Part shown: one piece after another, positions 30,127-39,542 of the stretch | Numbering within the stretch: position 1 is the first letter of the stretch | How the letters are laid out: each line of letters starts with the position of its first letter | Assembly: GCA_902589185.1 (NCBI GenBank) | Contig: CACIRZ010000001.1 | Span: forward strand, 1 to 64,000 | DNA: 64,000 nt | From: an uncultured SAR116 cluster alpha proteobacterium | GTDB taxonomy: Bacteria; Pseudomonadota; Alphaproteobacteria; Puniceispirillales; Marisalimonadaceae | Direction: 5' to 3' | Notes under the pieces: model-generated | What the model was told of the DNA's origin: nothing | Seen by the model: only the letters and a program-made list of their open reading frames with translations | Database searches by the model: none | Translations under genes and position numbers: made by a program

Positions 30127-30762
30127 ATAATCATTAATGTAAGGATAGATTTGCAACCAACCATCTAAAGTCATTTTAGATGATAGGTAAACTAAAAAAG
30201 CAAGACCTAAATATGATAGCCATTTAAACTTGGTTAACAATTTAACTATAGCGGTTGCAAATAGAGCCATAATTAAAATGGCAAAGGCAATTCCTAAGAT
30301 CAACAATGTTTTATTATCCCTGGCTATTGCGGTTATGGCTATAACATTATCAAGAGACATCGAGATATCAGCTATGATTATAGTTATAAGTGCACCTTTT
30401 AATCCTTTTCCAGATACATCTTTTTGAAGCTTTTCTTTATCTTCATCAGATGATGAGAATTCTTTTATGTCATTGTAAAATTTCCAACAAACCCAAAAAA
30501 GTAATAATCCACCTAATAAAAGTAATCCAGGAATGCTTATTAAATAAGAAGCAATAAGAGCAAATAATATTCTAAGGACCGCAGCAGCCATCAAGCCAAT
30601 AAAAATTACTTTTTTACGATTTTCTTCTGGAACTGCTGCTGCTGCCATTCCAATTATTAGAGCATTGTCCCCAGATAATACAATATCAGCAATAATTATT
30701 TGAGTTACATCTAATATCCACTCAAGCAAATTTAAATCTCCAAATTTTCGGATAAGTAACAT
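30121..30762 (-). CDS. TerC family integral membrane protein (YjbE-like)
   Basis: IIADIVLSGDNALIIGMAAA, DISMSLDNVIAI. Confidence 0.92.
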   Translation of the reverse strand: MLLIRKFGDLNLLEWILDVTQIIIADIVLSGDNALIIGMAAAAVPEENRKKVIFIGLMAAAVLRILFALIASYLISIPGLLLLGGLLLFWVCWKFYNDIKEFSSSDEDKEKLQKDVSGKGLKGALITIIIADISMSLDNVIAITAIARDNKTLLILGIAFAILIMALFATAIVKLLTKFKWLSYLGLAFLVYLSSKMTLDGWLQIYPYINDYL

Positions 30763-30875
30763 TGTTTAAATTTTTAATCAATGAAGTCCTAAATTTAATT
30801 TAACCCAATTATTATATTTAAATATTGATATGCGAATATAATTGACTAGTATCACCTGAAACAAAGGGAAAAATA

Positions 30876-32471
30876 ATGAATAAGGATTACAATTATATCA
30901 TAGTTGGAGCTGGCTCTGCTGGTTGTGCTGTTGCAAATAGGTTATCAGAAAATCCAAATAATAAAGTATTATTAATAGAAGCTGGTAGATCTTCACATCC
31001 TGTTTCAAGGCTTCCAGCAAGTTTTGCACTTTTAATTGATAATCCTAAAGCTAATTGGAGATATAGATCTGAACCTGAAGAAAATACCTCTAATAGACAA
31101 ATCCCTATACCACGTGGAAAATTACTTGGTGGCTCTAGTTCTATTAATGGGCTTGTATATGTCAGAGGCAATAAACTCGATTATGACACTTGGGCTCAAA
31201 TGGGTAATACTGGGTGGTCTTATGACGATGTCTTGCCTTTTTTTAAAAAAATTGAGAATTACCAAGGTGAATTAACAGAACTTAGAAGTTCTGAGGGTCC
31301 ATTAAAAATTTCTGAAGTAGTAGATAGAAATCCTATTTATGAAGGGTTATTCAAAGGTGCAAGTGAAATAGGTATACCAACCAATAAAGACTATAATGGC
31401 GATGAACAAGAAGGCATAAGTTATACTCAAACGACAATTTTTAAAGGCGAAAGAATGAGTGCAGAAGTAGCTTATTTAAAGCCGATTAGATCAAGAAAAA
31501 ATCTTACTATAATTACTAATTCACTTGTTACAAAATTGTTGTTTGATGGTAAGACATGTATTGGAGTAAAAGTTAAAAACAAAAATAAAGTTAATGAATT
31601 TTTTGCCCAGAACGAAGTTATTTTATGCGGTGGAGCTATAAATTCACCACAAGTATTAGAATTATCTGGAATTGGAAATCGATCTATTTTAGAAGAAAAA
31701 GGAATATCTTTAGTTCATGAATTAAAAGGAGTTGGAGAAAATTTAAGAGATCATCTAGGTCCAAGATTAGTATATAATATTACTAAGAGAGGAATATCGT
31801 ATAATGATAAGGCCAGAGGTTTAAATTTAATAAAACAAGTTCTGACTTATGCTTTTAAGAGAGAAGGTTTTTTAACTTTACCGTCAGCTCCAGTTCTTGG
31901 ATTTTTCAAAACTAGAAAAGAATTAGTTGCCCCGGACATTCAGGTACATTTTATTCCATATAAGGTTGTATTAAATAATGGAAAAAGAACCTTAGGAAAG
32001 GAACCAGGTATTACGTGCACTGTTAATCAAAACTTACCTGAAAGCAAGGGAACTATTCATATTAAATCGGACAATCCAGAAGAATATCCTAGTATAAAAT
32101 ATAATTTTCTATCTAGCGAGTTAGATAGAGACACTCTAGTTGCAGGAGTTAAATTAATAAGAAAACTAATGCAATCAGAAGCAATGAAAGAATTTTGTGA
32201 TACAGAAATTCAACCTGGGTACGATTTTTCTTCAGATGAAAACATTATGCAATTTATCAGAAACAAAGCTGAGACGCTTTATCATCCTTCAGGTACATGT
32301 AAAATGGGATTCGACCAAGAATCAGTTGTTGACAAAAATTTAAAAGTTCATGGCATTAAAGGTCTTCGTATTGCTGATGCTTCAATAATGCCAACACTAG
32401 TCTCCGGGAATACAAATGCAGTTTGTATGATGATTGGTGAACGTTGTGCTGACTTTATATTGAATAACTAA
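30876..32471 (+). CDS. GMC family oxidoreductase (choline dehydrogenase-like)
   Basis: YIIVGAGSAGCAVANRLSENPNNKVLLIEAG, GGSSSINGLVYVRG, TLYHPSGTCKMG. Confidence 0.94.
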   Translation: MNKDYNYIIVGAGSAGCAVANRLSENPNNKVLLIEAGRSSHPVSRLPASFALLIDNPKANWRYRSEPEENTSNRQIPIPRGKLLGGSSSINGLVYVRGNKLDYDTWAQMGNTGWSYDDVLPFFKKIENYQGELTELRSSEGPLKISEVVDRNPIYEGLFKGASEIGIPTNKDYNGDEQEGISYTQTTIFKGERMSAEVAYLKPIRSRKNLTIITNSLVTKLLFDGKTCIGVKVKNKNKVNEFFAQNEVILCGGAINSPQVLELSGIGNRSILEEKGISLVHELKGVGENLRDHLGPRLVYNITKRGISYNDKARGLNLIKQVLTYAFKREGFLTLPSAPVLGFFKTRKELVAPDIQVHFIPYKVVLNNGKRTLGKEPGITCTVNQNLPESKGTIHIKSDNPEEYPSIKYNFLSSELDRDTLVAGVKLIRKLMQSEAMKEFCDTEIQPGYDFSSDENIMQFIRNKAETLYHPSGTCKMGFDQESVVDKNLKVHGIKGLRIADASIMPTLVSGNTNAVCMMIGERCADFILNN

Positions 32472-32473
32472 AA

Positions 32474-33298
32474 ATGGTAAATAGATCTGATATAGAAACT
32501 TTTTGGACTCGAGGTGATATTCATTCAAGAATCCATAAAGCTATGTCAGAGGCTGGTTTAAATGATAGAAAATTAGAGATTGAAGATTTATTTCCTATTG
32601 ATCAGTATCATGCTCGAGGGATTGCAGCTACTGTAGATCTCGGGAAAAGAATGCCAATATCTGAAAATCAAAGCATCATAGATATTGGATGTGGACTTGG
32701 AGGACCTGCAAGATATTTTGCAAAACAATTTAGATGTTTCATAACAGGAATAGACATAACACCTAGCTTTATAGAAATTGGCAATAAGTTTAACAATCTT
32801 ACCTCAATGTCCAAGCAAGTATCTCTTCAAATAGGTAATGGTGAAACTCTAGATTTTGAAGATGAAACTTTTGATGGTGGATATTCGCAACATGTAACTA
32901 TGAATATCAAAAATAGAAAAGAGTTTTTTTTGGAAGCATTTAGAGTTTTAAAAAAAGGGACTTTTTTTGCTTTTTCAGAACATGGATTAGGGCCAAAAGA
33001 AAATCCAATTTTCCCATTACCATGGGCAGACACAGCGGAGATGAGTTTTTTGTTCTCTCCTGAAAATACAATAGCCTTATTAGAAGAAGTTGGATTTTAT
33101 GATATTCAAATTATAGAAACATCTGAGAAATATATTTCAGGTTATGAAAAAATGATCAATACTAAATCTAAAAAAGAAAATCCTATTCTAGGAATTCATG
33201 TAATAGGAGGAAAAACAATGAAACAAAGATCTAAAAACTCTATGCAATGTATTAAAGAAAAGCGTACGTTACCATTTGAGATTGTATGTAAAAAATAA
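32474..33298 (+). CDS. SAM-dependent methyltransferase (sarcosine/dimethylglycine N-methyltransferase-like)
   Basis: DIGCGLGGPARYFAKQFRCFITGIDITPSFIEIG; GGYSQHVTMNI. Confidence 0.85.
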   Translation: MVNRSDIETFWTRGDIHSRIHKAMSEAGLNDRKLEIEDLFPIDQYHARGIAATVDLGKRMPISENQSIIDIGCGLGGPARYFAKQFRCFITGIDITPSFIEIGNKFNNLTSMSKQVSLQIGNGETLDFEDETFDGGYSQHVTMNIKNRKEFFLEAFRVLKKGTFFAFSEHGLGPKENPIFPLPWADTAEMSFLFSPENTIALLEEVGFYDIQIIETSEKYISGYEKMINTKSKKENPILGIHVIGGKTMKQRSKNSMQCIKEKRTLPFEIVCKK

Positions 33299-33307
33299 TT
33301 TTAAAAC

Positions 33308-34000
33308 CTAAAAATTCAAAATTATTCTTTTATTCATTTTACCTTTGTTTTCTATTTTTACAGATTTAACATGATTGATCTCAGATGTTTTATTTACATG
33401 TGTTCCACCACATGGCTGAAAATCAATATCATCTCCAATTTTTATCATTCTAATTTGCCCTGATCCTCTTGGAGGTTTCACCGACATAGTTCTAACTAAT
33501 TCTGGATTTTCGTCTAACTCTTTATCTGTTATACTTGATATATAAATTGAATAGTCTTCGTCAATTAATTTATTAATTTTATCTAATACTTCTTCTTTAT
33601 CAGGCTTGCTTTCAAGATCAAAGTCTAGACGACCTCTTCCGTCACCTATAGAACCTCCTGTGACAGGAAAAGGTATAATTGAACATAACAGGTGAAGTGA
33701 AGTATGCACTTTCATATAACTATATCTTTTAATCCAATTTAAATTTAATCTAACCTTTTCATCTTTTTTTAAACCATCAATATTTTCTATCAAATGAACT
33801 AATTTATTATCAATATATCTAGTTCCAATAACGTTAATTGTTTGATTATCTATTGTGATTGAACCTTCATCTCCAGGCTGTCCTCCACCTTCAGGATAAA
33901 AAATAGTTTCATTTAGTACTAAACCTTCAGGTACAATTTCAGAGATAATTGTATTATGTTCTTTCAAATATGAATCGTTTCTGAATAACTCAATTGTCAT
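33308..34000 (-). CDS. alanyl-tRNA editing protein (AlaX-like)
   Basis: ETIFYPEGGGQPGDEG, HTSLH (HxxxH), CGGTH (CxxxH), GDGRGRLDFD. Confidence 0.9.
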   Translation of the reverse strand: MTIELFRNDSYLKEHNTIISEIVPEGLVLNETIFYPEGGGQPGDEGSITIDNQTINVIGTRYIDNKLVHLIENIDGLKKDEKVRLNLNWIKRYSYMKVHTSLHLLCSIIPFPVTGGSIGDGRGRLDFDLESKPDKEEVLDKINKLIDEDYSIYISSITDKELDENPELVRTMSVKPPRGSGQIRMIKIGDDIDFQPCGGTHVNKTSEINHVKSVKIENKGKMNKRIILNF

Positions 34001-34099
34001 TTTAATACCTTTACTATATCTTAAACTTTACTAACAAATCTCAAAGTAAAATGTTATAAAAATTTTCTGAATTATAAATAAATTTAAAGGATAAATAAA

Positions 34100-34804
34100 A
34101 TGGATATTAATGGTAAAAAGGCTATTGTTTTTGGAGGCACATCTGGGATAGGACTTTCAGCAACTCAGTTGTTGTCAGATAAAGGTGCTCATGTAATAGC
34201 ACTCAGCCGGAACCCAGAGAAATTAGGAAATGTTCCCAAAAATGTTATAACAAAAAAAATGAATGTTTTAGATAGAGATGCGTTAGAAAAGTTTTTTCAA
34301 GAAGAAGGCGAATATGATATTTTAGTTAATTCCGCTACCGGCGGCGCCAGAGCCGTTGGACCATTTTTATCCATGGATTTAGATGGTTACAAAGCCTCAT
34401 TTGATAAGTTGTGGGGATATACTAATGTAGTTAGATATGGTACTAAATTTCTTAAGGATAATGGAAACATTGTTTTAGTAAGTGGCTCTCCTGCTAGAAA
34501 ATGTAGACCTGGGCAAATTGCCATTTCATCAGTAGGCGGTGCTGTAGAAGCATTTGCAAGAGGTATAGCTCCTGAGATAGCTCCAAAAAGAATTAATATA
34601 GTTTCACCTGGAATTATTGATACCCCCATGAGTCCTCTTCAAGGTAAAGAAAGAGAAGATTATTATAAAAACACAACAAACCACAATTTAATTCCTAGAG
34701 CAGGAACTCCAGATGAAGTAGCGACTGGAATAATTTTTGCAATTGAAAACGAATTCATTACTGGAACAACAATTGATATTGATGGTGGTTGGTTAATTTC
34801 ATAG
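34100..34804 (+). CDS. SDR family oxidoreductase
   Basis: AIVFGGTSGIGLSATQLLSDKGAHVIAL; C-terminal TTIDIDGGWLIS. Confidence 0.9.
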   Translation: MDINGKKAIVFGGTSGIGLSATQLLSDKGAHVIALSRNPEKLGNVPKNVITKKMNVLDRDALEKFFQEEGEYDILVNSATGGARAVGPFLSMDLDGYKASFDKLWGYTNVVRYGTKFLKDNGNIVLVSGSPARKCRPGQIAISSVGGAVEAFARGIAPEIAPKRINIVSPGIIDTPMSPLQGKEREDYYKNTTNHNLIPRAGTPDEVATGIIFAIENEFITGTTIDIDGGWLIS

Positions 34805-34813
34805 AAAAATTAA

Positions 34814-34838
34814 AGGAGAGTATATTTTGTACTCTCCT
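34814..34838. terminator. bidirectional-type hairpin between convergent genes
   Basis: AGGAGAGTA-TATTTTG-TACTCTCCT perfect 9-bp stem; weak T tract. Confidence 0.6.
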
Positions 34839-34847
34839 ACTTGTACT

Positions 34848-35540
34848 TTACAAAATATTAAATCCTATAGGACTTAATACTAAACCTAAAAAACCACCAA
34901 AAAAGCCTCCCCAAACTACGAGCCAGCCTAAATGCTCTTTAATCATTTTTTGAATAATAATTTTTATATCTTCAGGGGATAAATCGGCTAACCTTGCGTC
35001 TAATATATTTTCAATCTTTAATAATAAAGATGCAGTAGTTTCAGAACTATTTTCATTGGAAGTATTTTCAGTCACAAAGTCTTCAATAATTATTTTTATT
35101 TTTTTAGTAAAAGGATCTTTAAGAGGATCAAGAGCTTTTCGACCACCAACCATTGCAAGCATACCACCTAATTGTGAACCCTCTATCGCTTCTACTAAAC
35201 CTAAAAAAACCTTATCAAAATCAATCTTATTAATGATTGTTTCCGAAGCACTAACTTTATTGTCTAATAAAAAATTATTTATTTGAGTTTCAGTAAATAA
35301 CTCTTGTAAAATAAGGTTCTTTATTCCTAGTTTAATATCTTCGAACTTATCTAGAATAACTCCTGATCCATAAAAAAGGGGTATTTTTTCAAACAACATA
35401 TGAATAGCTAACCAATTAGTTATGCTGCCAGATAGAGCAAATACTCCTATGATTATAATGAATGGATAGTTTTCTTGATAAATATAACCTACAATTATAA
35501 TTAATATTGATAATAAATTTGTTATTAAAGATTTATTCAT
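34848..35540 (-). CDS. DUF445 family membrane protein
   Basis: GSITNWLAIHMLFEKIPLFYGSG; C-terminal HLGWLVVWGGFFGGFLGLV. Confidence 0.85.
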   Translation of the reverse strand: MNKSLITNLLSILIIIVGYIYQENYPFIIIIGVFALSGSITNWLAIHMLFEKIPLFYGSGVILDKFEDIKLGIKNLILQELFTETQINNFLLDNKVSASETIINKIDFDKVFLGLVEAIEGSQLGGMLAMVGGRKALDPLKDPFTKKIKIIIEDFVTENTSNENSSETTASLLLKIENILDARLADLSPEDIKIIIQKMIKEHLGWLVVWGGFFGGFLGLVLSPIGFNIL

Positions 35541-35566
35541 TATTTATAAATCCTCATAAATTTAAT

Positions 35567-36424
35567 TTATAACTTTGGTGCTGCAATCACTGGGTTTTTT
35601 AAGACTCCTAATAACCCGATATCAACTTCAACAATATCCCCTGGAACCATATATACAGGTGGATTCCTTTTATCTCCAACACCACCAGGAGTGCCTGTTA
35701 CAATCACGTCTCCAGATGATAATGCAGTAAATTCTGAAATATAACTAATTAATCTTGGAATTGGAAAAATAAGATCAGCTAATGTAGCTTTCTGCATTAT
35801 ATTTCCATTTAATCTTAATTCAATTGGTAGCTTTCTATAATCACCCACTTCACTTGGTGTAACTAAAAAAGGTCCAAATCCGCCTGTACCTGGAAAAGTT
35901 TTTCCTGGGGTAAATTGAGAAGTGTGTCTTTGATAGTTTCTTACACTTCCATCATTATAACATGTATAACCAGCAATATGATCTAGTGCCTCTTCTTCAG
36001 ATATAAACCTACCACCTTTACCTATAACGATTGCCATTTCAGCTTCATAATCAAAACGGTCAGAATTGTCGGGTTTGATTAAAGGTTGCAAGTGAGCAAC
36101 TTGAGAGTCCGCAAACCTTGTGAAAATTGTTGGGTTATCAACATCAGGTCTCCCAGTTTCTTTTTTATGTTCTAAATAATTTAACCCAATGCACATAATT
36201 TTTTCTGGATTTGGAATTACAGGTAAAAAAGTAAAATCTGAAAAAGATAAATCTTTTGTTTTACCTGCAATATACTCTTCTGCTTCATTTTCCATATTAA
36301 GTGAGATTAATTCTTTAATAGAATTAATTTCTGGATCTAATTTGCCAGTAAGATCAACAATTCCATCTTTTACAACTGCTCCAAAACCTGTTTTTCCTAA
36401 TCTAGTAAAACTTAGTAATTTCAT
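35567..36424 (-). CDS. fumarylacetoacetate hydrolase family protein
   Basis: KIMCIGLNYLEHKKETG, TIFTRFADSQVAH, DYEAEMAIVIGKGGRFI, VIVTGTPGGVGDKRNPP; start MKLLSF at 36424 with upstream RBS. Confidence 0.93.
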   Translation of the reverse strand: MKLLSFTRLGKTGFGAVVKDGIVDLTGKLDPEINSIKELISLNMENEAEEYIAGKTKDLSFSDFTFLPVIPNPEKIMCIGLNYLEHKKETGRPDVDNPTIFTRFADSQVAHLQPLIKPDNSDRFDYEAEMAIVIGKGGRFISEEEALDHIAGYTCYNDGSVRNYQRHTSQFTPGKTFPGTGGFGPFLVTPSEVGDYRKLPIELRLNGNIMQKATLADLIFPIPRLISYISEFTALSSGDVIVTGTPGGVGDKRNPPVYMVPGDIVEVDIGLLGVLKNPVIAAPKL

Positions 36425-36437
36425 TTTATTTCCTCTC

Positions 36438-37280
36438 TTAAGATCTCCTAATTGCTTTTCCCCATAAATTGAGGGTTCTTTCTTCTTGAGGCCAGTTCTT
36501 TGGCGGTCGACCAATTACCGTTTCCAATTCAGCTGATATTTCTATCCAATTTCCATCAATATCTTCGATAAATACGAATAAATTATTTCCTGGACCATGT
36601 CTACCAGGACCCCACATCAATTTTACATTATTTTGAGCAAAATGATCACACCATGTTTTTATATTATTCCATTCACCAGCTTCATATGAGTGATGATCCA
36701 TTCCATTTTGTGATGATTTAAAACACGCAATTGTGTGATGTTCGTGATTAGATGTTGTAAAACAAGTTGCAAGTTCACCAGTGCTTTTTATTACTCTGTC
36801 GGTTACTTGAAACCCAAGTTTTCTTTGATAGAAGTTTTGAAACCTTTCAACGTCTTTAGATGCAAAAGTTAGATGCTGTAATGGTGCATGAATACTTTTA
36901 GTGTAAAAATTATTTTCTTTTTTTTGAACACCAAGACAAATCATATTATTATCAGGATCTTGCAATGAAAAAGATCCTGATTGATAAAATTCTGAAACAA
37001 AGTCATTGATTTCACATTTATTTATTTTTAAAAATTCTTTATACCTCTCTAAATTTTCTTCATTTTTACAAACCATTCCTGCATAGCCGAGTGTATTGTT
37101 TTTCCCTGTTTTTATTATTATTTTACGACCAGGTCCCTCACACAAAAACTTTTGATTTGTCAGCCTATTTATCTTCATATCCATTACATTTGAATAAAAT
37201 TCAGCTAATCTTTTTGGATCACGACTTTCAATTTCAAGATGATTTAATGAAATATTAGCTTGAACAGCATCTAGGGACAT
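36438..37280 (-). CDS. VOC-family / type I extradiol dioxygenase-like protein
   Basis: two VOC repeats; candidate metal ligands in LQHLTF, GMDHHSYE, NWIEIS. Confidence 0.85.
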   Translation of the reverse strand: MSLDAVQANISLNHLEIESRDPKRLAEFYSNVMDMKINRLTNQKFLCEGPGRKIIIKTGKNNTLGYAGMVCKNEENLERYKEFLKINKCEINDFVSEFYQSGSFSLQDPDNNMICLGVQKKENNFYTKSIHAPLQHLTFASKDVERFQNFYQRKLGFQVTDRVIKSTGELATCFTTSNHEHHTIACFKSSQNGMDHHSYEAGEWNNIKTWCDHFAQNNVKLMWGPGRHGPGNNLFVFIEDIDGNWIEISAELETVIGRPPKNWPQEERTLNLWGKAIRRS

Positions 37281-37284
37281 TTAT

Positions 37285-38067
37285 TTACCTCATTGAATTT
37301 GTTTCATGATGATACTTTTGAATATCGTCAAAAATTTCATTAATATATTTTTCTACTAATAAACCGTAAGTCGTAAGATTAGCATAAATTATAGGCTCAT
37401 GCTCTAAAAGAAAATCATCTAAATTAAATATTGAACTTAGAGACGCTACAATGCCCAATTTTTTATTACTGATTGAAACTGCAAAACCAATGAGACCTTT
37501 ATCTACTTGACCTTCTGTAAAACAATATCCTTTTTTTCTGTCATTTTTTAACTCTTTCAAAAAATTAGTTTTATCTTCATCTGATTTAAAATTTTCTAAA
37601 TTAATTAAATTTTCTAATCTTTTGCCTGTAATTTGCATAATTATTGCCCTGGAAGTTGCACCGTATATTAAAGGCATCAATTTACCTCTTTGATAACTTG
37701 TATTTTTTTTAAAAGTTGGACTTTTGTAATCAGCAACACACATCACATTATTTCCGTAGAGTCTTGCTAAAACGTTAACACTTGTTATAGGATTTTCATT
37801 AGCTAGTTTTTTTAAAAATGGTTGTCCTGCTCTAACCAAAGGATCAGAAAAATTAATAATTCTATTAAATTTAATGAATGCCGGACCCAATCTAAAATAA
37901 GATCCTGAAGCACTTTCAAGAAATTCTGCTGTGACCATTTCTCGCACAATTCTATATATTGTACTAGATGGTGTTTTAAGTGATTTTGAAATTTCCAAGA
38001 CAGTCCAAAAACTTCTCTCTTCAGAGAAAAGATCTAAGATTTTTTTATACCTTTGAAAACCAGACAC
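37285..38067 (-). CDS. IclR family transcriptional regulator
   Basis: RYKKILDLFSEERSFWTVLEISKSLKTPSSTIYRIVREMV HTH; GKLMPLIYGATSRAI; KKGYCFTEGQVDKGLIGFAVSI. Confidence 0.92.
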   Translation of the reverse strand: MSGFQRYKKILDLFSEERSFWTVLEISKSLKTPSSTIYRIVREMVTAEFLESASGSYFRLGPAFIKFNRIINFSDPLVRAGQPFLKKLANENPITSVNVLARLYGNNVMCVADYKSPTFKKNTSYQRGKLMPLIYGATSRAIIMQITGKRLENLINLENFKSDEDKTNFLKELKNDRKKGYCFTEGQVDKGLIGFAVSISNKKLGIVASLSSIFNLDDFLLEHEPIIYANLTTYGLLVEKYINEIFDDIQKYHHETNSMR

Positions 38068-38075
38068 CTTTATCC

Positions 38076-39542
38076 CTATGAAGAAAAAATTTGATTGAGA
38101 TAAAAGCGAGAAAAATCTTTTAAGTCATTTTTATCTGTACTAGCAAGAACAAACCGATCAGGTCGAATAATTAAGCTATTTGAATTAAATTTTTTTAAAA
38201 TTATTTCTATTTCCGGTATATCAATTGTACTGTAAGTTCTAATTTTTAATTTATTTTCACTTACCTCCTTATTTGTAATTAAGATTGGATGACATGAAAA
38301 TAAATCATCAAATTCTTTATTAAAATTAATTTTTAGATATGGAACAATTTTACCTCTATTTTTATCATCCTTATTACCTAATCCTTTTCCAAGTTTCGGC
38401 TTTATACTATTCATTTTTATTGTGCCGTCTTTTTCCTCATAAACAGTGTCTGACACCTTTGATCCACCAATTGAATTAAGTAGCTCACCCATCTTCATGG
38501 CAGTATTTATATAATCTTTCACATTTGAAGATCTCTCACTTTGATAAGTATCAAGTAATTTTTCATTATGACCTTTTTTACAACATATGTTAATTTTCCA
38601 AGCTAAATTAGATGCATCTCTAATTCCAGCACACATTCCTTGCCCCATAAATGGCGGTGTCAAATGAGCAGCATCTCCAACTAAAAATTGACGACCTATT
38701 CTCCATTTTTTTGCAATTGCTGATTGAAATGTATAGACAGTTTTTCTTTCAATCCTTGCTTCATCCTGAGACACCCATTGACTTAAAAATTTCCAAAGTG
38801 TTTTACTATCAAAAAAATTTTCTACACTTTCTTCTTCTTTTAGAGCTATTTCCCATCTTCTTCTTTTTCCTACATTTCTGCAGTATGTGGCTGGTCTTTT
38901 TGAGTTGCAATATTGTATTGTTCTATCTGGCAAATTTGTTTTTTTTGTTTTTAAAATTAAATCTATTACAGCCCAACGTTGTTCGAAACCTAGATGTTCC
39001 ATTTCACTTTTAATTTGCTTCCTTAGAAAAGAGTTAGCACCATCACAGCCAATTACATATTTAGACTTTACAGAAAAAATCTGTTTGGTTTTTAAATTTT
39101 TGTATTGAATTATTGAATAATTTTTATGACTGATAGTTTTATATACTTCAGAGTTTTGGGAAATAATTACCTTTTCAAATTTTTTTAATTTATGACGTAG
39201 GCTTCTTTCTAAATCAGGTTGATGAAACCTATAACTAGGATACCATCCATTTTCTGTAATAACTTTTGGTCTTGGCCAATCAAGAAGAAGGTTACCTTTT
39301 TCATCAACAAATTTTGTTCCTTTATTAATAATTAATTTTTTTGTTAAACTTTTAGTTATCCCAATTGTATTAAATACTCTCATAACTTCATCATCAAAAT
39401 GAACTGCTCGTGGAAGATTATATATACTTGCTTCTTTTTCTAAAACTAGAATAGATAAATTGTTCATAGCTAAAAGATTAGCTAATGTACCTCCTGCAGG
39501 ACCTAATCCAATTATAACAACATCAAAATCTTGAGTACTCAT
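38076..39542 (-). CDS. FAD-dependent aromatic hydroxylase (MhpA-like)
   Basis: VVIIGLGPAGGTLANLLAMNNLSILVLEKE; VIGCDGANSFLRKQI; FLVGDAAHLTPPFMGQGMCAGIRDASNLAWKI. Confidence 0.93.
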   Translation of the reverse strand: MSTQDFDVVIIGLGPAGGTLANLLAMNNLSILVLEKEASIYNLPRAVHFDDEVMRVFNTIGITKSLTKKLIINKGTKFVDEKGNLLLDWPRPKVITENGWYPSYRFHQPDLERSLRHKLKKFEKVIISQNSEVYKTISHKNYSIIQYKNLKTKQIFSVKSKYVIGCDGANSFLRKQIKSEMEHLGFEQRWAVIDLILKTKKTNLPDRTIQYCNSKRPATYCRNVGKRRRWEIALKEEESVENFFDSKTLWKFLSQWVSQDEARIERKTVYTFQSAIAKKWRIGRQFLVGDAAHLTPPFMGQGMCAGIRDASNLAWKINICCKKGHNEKLLDTYQSERSSNVKDYINTAMKMGELLNSIGGSKVSDTVYEEKDGTIKMNSIKPKLGKGLGNKDDKNRGKIVPYLKINFNKEFDDLFSCHPILITNKEVSENKLKIRTYSTIDIPEIEIILKKFNSNSLIIRPDRFVLASTDKNDLKDFSRFYLNQIFSS

